Assembly (NCBI RefSeq): GCF_020217185.1
Contig: NZ_JAIWNX010000216.1
Span: 1 to 10,609, forward strand
Length of the DNA stretch: 10,609 nt
Direction of reading: 5' to 3'
Source: Asticcacaulis sp.
GTDB taxonomy: Bacteria; Pseudomonadota; Alphaproteobacteria; Caulobacterales; Caulobacteraceae
The position numbers were made by a program, and so were the translations under genes. Shown in pieces: positions 1-4,991 of this stretch; the stretch's first letter is position 1, and the number at the start of each line of letters is the position of its first letter. The notes under the pieces were generated by a model. The model saw only the letters and a list, made by a program, of their open reading frames with translations. It did not search any database and was not told the DNA's origin.

Positions 1-56
1 CCGCCGTGCTGGCGGAACAGGCGAAAACCCAGACGTCTGTGTCGGTTGCGGCCTGA
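1..56 (+). CDS. C-terminal tail of an unidentified gene (partial)
   Basis: The frame starting at base 3 is open from the window edge to TGA at 54-56 and gives AVLAEQAKTQTSVSVAA. The residue make-up looks like a normal hydrophilic C-terminus, and a GC-rich hairpin begins 8 bases after the stop, which suits the end of a gene. Too little is visible to name a family. Another frame is also open for about 100 bases, so this call rests mainly on the terminator position. Confidence 0.4.
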   Translation, partial: AVLAEQAKTQTSVSVAA

Positions 57-63
57 TCGGACG

Positions 64-86
64 CGGGCAGGTAGAAGGCCTGCCCG
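64..86 (+). terminator. Hairpin after the upstream gene
   Basis: A perfect 8-bp inverted repeat, CGGGCAGG (64-71) and CCTGCCCG (79-86), with a 7-base loop, lies 8 bases after the stop at 54-56. Only two T follow, so it is a weak intrinsic terminator or an mRNA 3'-end stabiliser. Confidence 0.5.
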
Positions 87-144
87 TTCAGCTACGGTTC
101 AGGAACTGAGGTGCTTGATGGGCTCACAACACGGAGAAAACCCC

Positions 145-876
145 ATGCGCCGCCTGATTTCCCTTTTCGCCCTTACCCTGATTTGCGGCCTGTCCGCCGG
201 GGCCGCCTCGGCTCAGGACAGTTATGGTGGTGGTCGTTGGCAGGATCGTGACGATGACCGTCGCTGGGGCGGTCTGCCGTCCGGCTCTTATCGCGAAAGC
301 TGCCGGGACATTGAGTTGCGCGGGGATGTGCTGTCGGCGCGCTGCCGCGCCAAAAGCGGCTATTATAACTATAGCACCCTGTCCTTGCGCGATTGCCGCG
401 GCGGGTCTGTCGAAAATGACCGGGGTAACCTGCGCTGTGAAGGCGGTCGCTACGGTGGTGACCGGGGGGGCAGTTGGGGCGGTGGTGGTGGCTGGAACGA
501 CAGCCGTCTGCCAGAGGGTAACTATTTGCAAACCTGTCGCGATATCCGGGTGGAGGGTGACCGCCTGACGGCGCGCTGCCGGATGCGCGAAGGCGGCTAT
601 AACTACACGGATGTACGCCTGCGTGAATGCCGCGGCGGGCGCGTTGAAAACCTCAATGGCACCCTGCAATGCGAAGGTGCCGGCTATAGCGGCGGGCGTC
701 TGCCGGCCGGCAATTATCGCGATACCTGCCGTGATATCTCGCTACAGGGCGACCGTCTGACGGCGCGCTGCCGCGACAAATGGGGCGATTACCGCCTGAC
801 GGCCCTGTCGTTAAGCGATTGCAATGGCGGACAGGTCGAAAACAGCAATGGCAATCTGGTTTGCCGCGGCTGGTAA
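145..876 (+). CDS. Secreted protein with three CVNH (cyanovirin-N homology) repeats
   Basis: Predicted exported protein of 243 residues; its biological role is not known. Residues 1-23 form a signal peptide (RR, then a hydrophobic core, ending ASA before Q24). Three homologous units follow at about 44-100, 122-178 and 186-243. Each has the CVNH pattern: LPxGxY, a SC/TC-RDI motif, GDxLxARC, a second Cys pair and VENxxGxLxC. They are joined by Gly/Arg/Tyr-rich linkers, one of them a run of glycines near 115-120. CVNH domains are known from cyanovirin-N and fungal proteins, where two such repeats fold together and may bind sugars. Each unit here has four Cys (53, 67, 84, 98; 131, 145, 162, 176; 195, 209, 226, 240), which suits disulfides in the periplasm or outside the cell. 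ATG 145 is chosen over upstream in-frame starts because GGAG lies 8 bases before it and the signal peptide begins there. Sugar binding is an inference only. Confidence 0.85.
   Translation: MRRLISLFALTLICGLSAGAASAQDSYGGGRWQDRDDDRRWGGLPSGSYRESCRDIELRGDVLSARCRAKSGYYNYSTLSLRDCRGGSVENDRGNLRCEGGRYGGDRGGSWGGGGGWNDSRLPEGNYLQTCRDIRVEGDRLTARCRMREGGYNYTDVRLRECRGGRVENLNGTLQCEGAGYSGGRLPAGNYRDTCRDISLQGDRLTARCRDKWGDYRLTALSLSDCNGGQVENSNGNLVCRGW
274..873 (+). repeat. Three tandem coding repeats (CVNH half-domains)
   Basis: Units at 274-444, 508-678 and 700-873 encode about 57 residues each. Units 2 and 3 still share long identical stretches at DNA level, for example the 17-base CTGACGGCGCGCTGCCG, so the duplication that separates them looks more recent than the one giving unit 1, or the copies are being homogenised. 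Confidence 0.85.
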
Positions 877-882
877 AAGAAA

Positions 883-909
883 AGAGGCCGGGCGCCGGAC
901 CCGGCCTCT
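883..909. terminator. Shared terminator between convergent genes
   Basis: A perfect 10-bp stem, AGAGGCCGGG (883-892) and CCCGGCCTCT (900-909), with a 7-base loop, lies between the CVNH stop (876) and the DUF805 stop (915). Read on the minus strand it is followed by TTTCTTTTA, a usable U-tract, so it should end DUF805 transcription well. Read on the plus strand the T-run is weak. It probably serves both genes. Confidence 0.8.
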
Positions 910-914
910 CGCCT

Positions 915-1310
915 TTACTGGAAGGTTTCCGCGATTTGCGCGACGGTCGGCCCGCCGCCGTACTTGTTGGGGCCCTCAGTGCCTTTCAGGCAATAGAAGA
1001 CCAACAGGACAATGCCGCCGATCAGCGGCACCAGGCTGATCAGCAGCCACCAGGCGCTGCGGTTGGTGTCATGCAGACGGCGAAAGCTAAGAGCAAGGCT
1101 GGGCAGGAACAGGCCCAGCGATATCAGCAATTGCAAGGTGGAAAAAATACCAAAGCTGCCGTTTGCACGTTCTGAAATGCCCAACGCGGCCGGAACCAGA
1201 ATGACGATGAACTGAAACAACGCAAACCACCAGAATTCAGACCGCGTGGCGCGCCCCGAAAACGTGGCGTAGTTTTTCAGACCGCTTTTTACCGCTTCGA
1301 CAAAGCCCAT
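915..1310 (-). CDS. DUF805 family small membrane protein
   Basis: Protein of 131 residues, the usual size of the DUF805 (YhaH-like) family of inner-membrane proteins of unknown function. Visible family marks are the N-terminal stretch with FSGRATRSEFWWF, the RRLHDTNRS motif at 77-85 followed by WW, and GPNKYG at 113-118. Three hydrophobic segments fit membrane helices at about 26-44, 55-75 and 87-107; DUF805 proteins often show three or four. The ATG at 1308-1310 has AAGGGG six bases upstream on the minus strand. It is convergent with the CVNH gene and has no visible link to the nitrate genes. Function cannot be inferred from the sequence. Confidence 0.9.
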   Translation of the reverse strand: MGFVEAVKSGLKNYATFSGRATRSEFWWFALFQFIVILVPAALGISERANGSFGIFSTLQLLISLGLFLPSLALSFRRLHDTNRSAWWLLISLVPLIGGIVLLVFYCLKGTEGPNKYGGGPTVAQIAETFQ

Positions 1311-1452
1311 GTGTTGCCCCTTGTAAACAGACGCCCCTGTGACGCTAGGTAAGACTATAAGGGCAGGTGCGCGGGTGTGGAAAGCCCGAAAATGTTGAAC
1401 AGGTGTCGCCGGTCAGGTTCGGGCGGGCCAAGGTCCGTCAGGCATTGCGTCT

Positions 1453-1487
1453 GGCGGTGATCCGCCGCCCCCTCGAGGATCACCGCC
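1453..1487 (-). terminator. Hairpin downstream of narK
   Basis: A perfect 11-bp inverted repeat, GGCGGTGATCC (1453-1463) and GGATCACCGCC (1477-1487), with a 13-base loop, starts 11 bases after the narK stop on the minus strand. No T-run follows in either direction, so it may stabilise the mRNA end or help Rho rather than terminate alone. The rest of the 1311-1498 gap shows no gene. Confidence 0.5.
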
Positions 1488-1498
1488 TGCATCATCAC

Positions 1499-2710
1499 CT
1501 ATATCCGTACATTCTCAAGTGCCCCGCCCCAGGTGGTGCGCCAGCGGCGCTTGATCAGGGTCAGGCCGCCGAAGGCGATCAGGGCCAGCGCCGCAAAGCC
1601 AATCAGGCCCGGCTGATAGGACCCCAGAGCCTGTTTTGACAGGCCCAGACTGGTGGCCAGATAGAAGCCGCCGATGCCGCCAAACATGCCGACAAGGCCG
1701 GTCATCACGCCGATTTCGGCGCGAAAGCGCTGCGGCACCAGTTGAAACACCGCGCCGTTGGCCATGCCCAGCGCCCCCATACCGATGATCAGGAACAACA
1801 GGGCGGTGAATTCGGTCGGCAGGCGGAAGCTGATGATGATGAGGGCAATGGCCGCGACCACGTACATAATCGACAGGGTGCGGATGCCGCCGATGCGGTC
1901 GGCAACGCTGCCCCCCACCGGCCGGAACAGCGAACCGGCAAAGACGCAAGCCGCGGTAAAAAAGCCGGCCTTGACCGGATCGAGGCCGTATTCAGCGTTA
2001 AAATAGATGTTGAGCGAGGAGCTGAGGCCCACAAAGCCGCCAAAGGACACGCCGTAGAACAACAGGAACCACCACGCATCCTGTTGTTTGAGGACGCCAA
2101 AATACTGATCCAGACGCTTGGGGGCGGGCGGATTGGGCGCATCCTTGGCAAACAGCATATAAAAGATAAAGGCTGCGATCAGCGGCAGGGCCGCCAGACC
2201 GAAGACCGTGCTCCAGCCAAAGGCCTTGGCCAGCGACGGCGCAAACAGCGAGGCGAACACCGTGCCGGAATTACCCGCACCGGCAATGCCCAGGGCCACG
2301 CCCTGATACTGCGGCGGATACCAGCGGGATGCCAGGGGCAAGGCGACCGCAAACGACGCCCCGGCGACGCCCAGCACGCCGGCCAGCATCAGCACACCGG
2401 CATAGGAGTCGATTTTCAGCACAAAGGCCGCCAGCAACCCGCCAATGACGATGGCCTGAGCGATCGCCCCCGTCGTCTTGGGGCCAATACGATCGACCAT
2501 CACACCTGCCACCAGCCGCAGCAAGGCCCCGGTCAGGATGGGCACGGCAACCATGAAGCCCTTTTGCGCCGGGGTGAGGCCCAGATCGCTGGCGATCTGC
2601 ACGCCCAGAGCGCCCAGCAGCACCCAGACCATGAAGCTCATGTCGAAATAGAGAAAGGCCGAGACCAGCGTAGGCGCGTGTCCGGCTTTGAGGAAGTCTT
2701 TGGAAATCAT
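1499..2710 (-). CDS. narK: NarK/NasA-type nitrate/nitrite transporter (MFS, NNP family)
   Basis: Polytopic inner-membrane transporter of 403 residues with about 12 hydrophobic segments, a normal size for a single-unit nitrate/nitrite porter. Both nitrate signatures of the family are present: AGAGNSGT at 143-150 and GMANGAVFQ at about 315-323, followed by the glycine-rich GLVGMFGGIGGF. R65 in the second helix and R263 in the RPVGG stretch match the two arginines that hold nitrate in characterised NarK proteins. The MFS loop GVMVDRIGPK is at about 69-78. ATG 2708-2710 is chosen although the frame is open to 2938: the protein aligns from MISKDF, AGG lies 7 bases upstream, and the DNA beyond holds promoter and leader-RNA signals. 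It is divergent from nasTS and presumably supplies nitrate to NasA; exchange or efflux of nitrite is also possible. A leader resembling a NasT target lies upstream, suggesting nitrate-responsive control. Confidence 0.93.
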   Translation of the reverse strand: MISKDFLKAGHAPTLVSAFLYFDMSFMVWVLLGALGVQIASDLGLTPAQKGFMVAVPILTGALLRLVAGVMVDRIGPKTTGAIAQAIVIGGLLAAFVLKIDSYAGVLMLAGVLGVAGASFAVALPLASRWYPPQYQGVALGIAGAGNSGTVFASLFAPSLAKAFGWSTVFGLAALPLIAAFIFYMLFAKDAPNPPAPKRLDQYFGVLKQQDAWWFLLFYGVSFGGFVGLSSSLNIYFNAEYGLDPVKAGFFTAACVFAGSLFRPVGGSVADRIGGIRTLSIMYVVAAIALIIISFRLPTEFTALLFLIIGMGALGMANGAVFQLVPQRFRAEIGVMTGLVGMFGGIGGFYLATSLGLSKQALGSYQPGLIGFAALALIAFGGLTLIKRRWRTTWGGALENVRI

Positions 2711-2789
2711 GGATAAACCTGCGGCGTCGATCCGGGCAGTGCAAAGGCCGCCGCGGCAATGGGGAGACTTTTTCGGGCGAAGACGACGG

Positions 2790-2825
2790 TCCGGTTCATT
2801 CCGGAGGCTGACCGCCGTTGGCCAG
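2790..2825 (-). promoter_or_regulatory. Putative NasT (ANTAR) two-hexaloop RNA in the narK leader
   Basis: Read on the minus strand, two hairpins stand side by side. The first (2825-2808) is CUGGCC with loop AACGGC and GGUCAG, six pairs including one G-U. After a 2-base linker, the second (2805-2790) is UCCGG with loop AAUGAA and CCGGA, five perfect pairs. Both loops have six bases with A at position 1 and G at position 4, the known recognition pattern of ANTAR proteins. The first loop is identical to the second loop in the nirB leader. It sits 79 bases before the narK ATG. No terminator with a U-tract follows. Instead, ACGGCGGUC (2818-2810) can pair with GACCGUCGU (2791-2783) in nine pairs, which would undo the first hairpin and the edge of the second. 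Structure is seen in sequence; binding is inferred. Confidence 0.65.
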
Positions 2826-2844
2826 TTCCCCAATCGCTGGCCAA
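2818..2844. repeat. 8-bp dyad TTGGCCAG/CTGGCCAA at the narK promoter
   Basis: TTGGCCAG (2818-2825) and CTGGCCAA (2837-2844) form a perfect inverted repeat with an 11-base spacer. It overlaps the expected narK start point and the 5' arm of the first hexaloop hairpin. It could be a DNA operator or an alternative RNA fold; no regulator can be named. Confidence 0.45.
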
Positions 2845-2845
2845 A

Positions 2846-2874
2846 GGCTAAGTCACTCAGGCAGACCCTGTCAA
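2846..2874 (-). promoter_or_regulatory. Candidate narK promoter
   Basis: On the minus strand TTGACA (2874-2869) is a perfect -35 box. After 17 bases comes TTAGCC (2851-2846), a poor -10. A start near 2839 would put the first hexaloop hairpin about 14 bases into the transcript. The -35 context TTGACAGGG is the same as upstream of nirB. Confidence 0.45.
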
Positions 2875-2914
2875 GGCGCGATTTTGCGTTGCGGGAAAGG
2901 TCAAAATTTTTCGC

Positions 2915-2943
2915 TTGCGCCCGGCGGCAGGTTGGCATTAGCC
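2915..2943 (+). promoter_or_regulatory. Weak candidate promoter for nasTS
   Basis: TTGCGC (2915-2920), 17 bases, then TTAGCC (2938-2943), the same -10-like hexamer as proposed for narK. It would leave a leader of about 65 bases before the GTG at 3016. Neither box is strong, so this is tentative. Confidence 0.25.
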
Positions 2944-3015
2944 GTAGGAGCAGAATCGACGCCCCGCAGCGCGGTGGGGTGTACCCGATACCCTCTCCCT
3001 GCCGGATAATTCCCC

Positions 3016-3609
3016 GTGAATGTGCTGATCATCGATCCCGACGACGCGCGTGCGGCCCTTGTGGCCGAGGGTTTGCGGCTGGACGACAGCCTGCATGGCG
3101 CGACCCTGCACATCTGGCCGCGCTTTGAACTGGCCCGCCTTAGCGAGATCAACCCGGACATGGTCATCATCGCCTGCGAAAGCCCGGATCGCGATACGCT
3201 GGATGCGCTTCAGATCGCCCATGAACACGCGCCGCGCCCTGTGGCCATGTTTGTGGACCGTTCGGATGCCAATACGACGGCGCAGGCGCTGGAGGCCGGG
3301 GTGGCGGCCTATGTGGTGGACGGCTATGCGCCCAATCGCGTCGCCTCCATCCTGTCGGTGGCTGCGCATCGTTTCAACCTGATGCAGACCCTGCGCCATG
3401 ACCTGTCGAAGGCGCGGGCCGATCTGGCGGCGCGCAAGACCATTGACCGCGCCAAGGGGGTGCTGATGACCTCACGCGGCATCGGCGAAGAGGAGGCCTA
3501 TCGCCTGATGCGCAAGCACGCCATGGACTCAGGCCGCCCCATCGCGGCCATCGCCGAGGACATCCTCGCCATTTCCGACCTGCTGAAGAAGAGGGACGAC
3601 GGATGCTGA
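3016..3609 (+). CDS. nasT: NasT, ANTAR-domain transcription antiterminator
   Basis: Cytosolic RNA-binding regulator of 197 residues. Residues 1-120 have a receiver fold (VNVLIIDPDD at the start, AGVAAYVVDG at 94-103) and about 130-190 are the ANTAR domain, with RKTIDRAKGVLM at 140-151 and EEAYRLMRKHAMD at 159-171. In the known NasST system NasT binds two-hairpin leader RNA and allows transcription past a terminator when NasS releases it. The usual phospho-accepting Asp, four residues before P57 in the IIACESPD stretch, is Ala (A53, codon GCC); the Thr and Lys positions of active receivers are V80 and D102. Control by phosphate is therefore unlikely here. Translation starts at GTG 3016, because VNVLIID is the normal first strand of a receiver; the ribosome site is weak. 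Its stop overlaps the nasS start (ATGCTGA), so the two are translationally coupled. Likely targets are the leaders of nirB and narK. Confidence 0.93.
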   Translation: MNVLIIDPDDARAALVAEGLRLDDSLHGATLHIWPRFELARLSEINPDMVIIACESPDRDTLDALQIAHEHAPRPVAMFVDRSDANTTAQALEAGVAAYVVDGYAPNRVASILSVAAHRFNLMQTLRHDLSKARADLAARKTIDRAKGVLMTSRGIGEEEAYRLMRKHAMDSGRPIAAIAEDILAISDLLKKRDDGC

Positions 3610-4748
3610 GTGTACGTATCGGTTTCAGCCCGCTCAACGACGCCGCTCTGGTCGTGCTGGCCGAAGCGCTGGGCTTTTACAGCGCGGAAGGGCTGGATGT
3701 TTCGCTCAGCCGCGAAGCCAACTGGTCGAATATTCGGGACAAGCTGTCCTACGGCCTGCTGGATGGTGCGCATGTGCTGGCGACGCTGCCGCTGGCGCGC
3801 GGGCTGGGGCTTGGGCCCGCCATTGGGCACATCATCGCGCCCATGGCGCTGGGGGCCAATGGCAATTCGGTGGTCATTTCCTCCAAACTGAAAGAGGTGT
3901 TTGAAGGGCTGGGGGCCTCGACCCTGCTGGAGTCGGCGCGCGCCCTGCGGCTGGTGATCCAGCACCGGCGCGCCGTCAGCGAAGGCAAGGTGACCCTGGC
4001 CATTCCGTTCAACTATTCGCCGCACCATTTCGTGCTGCGTCACTGGCTGGCGGCCGGGGGGATCGACCCCGACCGGCAGGTGCAATGGGTGGTTCTGCCG
4101 CCGTCACGCATGGCCGATCACCTGCGCGACGGGGTGATTGACGGCTTCTGCTCCGGTTCCCCCTGGCCACAGATGGCGGAGTTGAATGGTGACGGCGTGG
4201 TGCTGTTCTCCGACCCGGCCTTCTGGACGCTGAAGCCCGAAAAGGTGCTGGCTCTGCGCGGTGTCTGGGCCGAAGAGCATCCTGAGGCGGCCGTGGCCCT
4301 GACGCGTGCCCTGTTGCGGGCCGGGCAGTGGGCGATTGATCCGGCCCATGCCGACGAACTGGCCCTGATCCTCAGCCGTGAGGCCTATGTGCGCGCGCCG
4401 CTGGAGGCTATTCAGGCGGCGCTGGCGCCCGGCGGGGCCGGTTTGATCCTTGATCCGCAGACGGCGACCTTCCCGTGGATCAGCCACGCCAAATGGTTCA
4501 TCGGGCAGTTTGTGCGCTGGGGCCTGACGGAGGGGAGCCACGATTTCGACGCCATTGCGCGGCGGGTCTATCGCCCGGACCTGTGGCGGCAGGCGGCGGC
4601 CCCGCTCGGCCTGTCACTGCCTGTCGAGGATGAGAAGGACGAGGGCGGGGCCGATGCACCGTGGATGTTACCGGCCGCGCCCGATCCGGTCCTGATGCCG
4701 CCCAATACCCTGTTCGACGGGGGGGTGTTCCGGGTCAGACGGCCATAG
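3603..4748 (+). CDS. nasS: NasS, cytosolic nitrate/nitrite sensor (NrtA-like)
   Basis: Protein of 381 residues related to the solute-binding proteins NrtA and CmpA of nitrate and bicarbonate ABC transporters. It begins MLSVRIGFSPLNDAALVVL with no signal or lipoprotein peptide, which distinguishes the cytosolic sensor NasS from a periplasmic transport component. Recognisable NrtA-type segments are GFYSAEGLDVSLSREANWS at 24-42, the IPFNYSPHHFVLRHWL stretch and FCSGSPWPQM. GAGGGA lies six bases before ATG 3603, inside the end of nasT. In studied bacteria NasS holds NasT in an inactive complex and lets go on binding nitrate or nitrite. No transporter permease or ATPase gene is nearby, supporting the sensor role. 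The last 40 or so residues are acidic then Pro-rich and look poorly conserved. Confidence 0.92.
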   Translation: MLSVRIGFSPLNDAALVVLAEALGFYSAEGLDVSLSREANWSNIRDKLSYGLLDGAHVLATLPLARGLGLGPAIGHIIAPMALGANGNSVVISSKLKEVFEGLGASTLLESARALRLVIQHRRAVSEGKVTLAIPFNYSPHHFVLRHWLAAGGIDPDRQVQWVVLPPSRMADHLRDGVIDGFCSGSPWPQMAELNGDGVVLFSDPAFWTLKPEKVLALRGVWAEEHPEAAVALTRALLRAGQWAIDPAHADELALILSREAYVRAPLEAIQAALAPGGAGLILDPQTATFPWISHAKWFIGQFVRWGLTEGSHDFDAIARRVYRPDLWRQAAAPLGLSLPVEDEKDEGGADAPWMLPAAPDPVLMPPNTLFDGGVFRVRRP

Positions 4749-4793
4749 GTTTTCGTGGCGGAATCCCAATCTCGCAGGCGCAAAAATCGCCGA

Positions 4794-4822
4794 TTGACAG
4801 GGCGCGCGTCCTGTGGCCCAAT
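4794..4822 (+). promoter_or_regulatory. Candidate nirB promoter
   Basis: A perfect -35 box TTGACA at 4794-4799 is followed, after 17 bases, by CCCAAT (4817-4822), a weak -10. A start near 4829 would place the first hexaloop hairpin at the very 5' end of the transcript, as in other ANTAR leaders. AATAAA (4820-4825) is an alternative -10 with a long spacer. I see no sigma-54 type GG-N10-GC pair. Confidence 0.45.
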
Positions 4823-4830
4823 AAAGCTAC

Positions 4831-4887
4831 GGATCAAGGTCGATCCACGACATTTGCTCAGAAGCGCCAACGGCGGCGCGTTTGAGC
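4831..4887 (+). promoter_or_regulatory. NasT (ANTAR) two-hexaloop leader RNA of nirB
   Basis: Hairpin 1 (4831-4846) is GGAUC, loop AAGGUC, GAUCC: five perfect pairs. Hairpin 2 has a core stem GCGCC (4864-4868) and GGCGC (4875-4879) around loop AACGGC; past one A-G mismatch it continues for seven more pairs (4856-4862 with 4881-4887, one G-U). Both loops have exactly six bases with A at 1 and G at 4, the known recognition rule for ANTAR proteins. The linker is 9 bases. The element lies between the candidate promoter and a strong terminator, directly downstream of nasTS. This is the expected architecture of nitrate-responsive antitermination; binding itself is inferred. Confidence 0.85.
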
Positions 4888-4905
4888 CTTCATCGGACAA
4901 AGATG

Positions 4906-4955
4906 TCCCGCACTCCTGAAACGCTACGGCGTCAAAGGGGTGCGGGATTTTTTTT
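4906..4955 (+). terminator. Intrinsic terminator (attenuator) in the nirB leader
   Basis: The stem pairs 4906-4916 (TCCCGCACTCC) with 4937-4947 (GGGGTGCGGGA), 11 pairs with one G-U, and is followed at once by eight T (4948-4955). The 20-base loop holds a small ACGC-UACG-GCGU hairpin; C(UACG)G is a very stable UNCG-type tetraloop. It ends 36 bases before the nirB ATG, so without antitermination the operon should be off. A short helix GGACA (4895-4899) with UGUCC (4904-4908), loop AAGA, would take the first three bases of the terminator arm and could act as antiterminator. Confidence 0.9.
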
Positions 4956-4991
4956 GGCTCAATTCCCACGCGCTCGCATTGGAGCAATCCC

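Noticed and set aside
101..127. GGAAC motif upstream of the CVNH gene as an EcfG-type promoter
   Set aside because: No CGTT-like -10 follows at 16-17 bases.
46..144. Upstream in-frame starts for the CVNH protein
   Set aside because: They would bury the signal peptide behind an Arg-rich extension; GGAG is well placed only for ATG 145.
178..192. Possible lipoprotein cysteine in the CVNH signal peptide (LTLICG, C14)
   Set aside because: The residue before Cys is Ile, not Gly/Ala/Ser, and a good ASA cleavage site follows at 21-23, so ordinary secretion is more likely.
1742..2716. Long plus-strand open frame (324 codons) across the narK gene
   Set aside because: It is antisense to a clear NNP transporter; its product is low-complexity Arg/Gln/Gly/His-rich, as expected from the opposite strand of GC-rich coding DNA.
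2711..2938. N-terminal extension of narK starting at 2938
   Set aside because: The extra 76 residues are Arg-rich and unlike transporter N-termini; this DNA carries a promoter-like -35 and the two-hexaloop element, so it is better read as leader.
4749..4830. Sigma-54 promoter upstream of nirB
   Set aside because: TGGC occurs twice but neither has GC at the required 10-base distance after GG.
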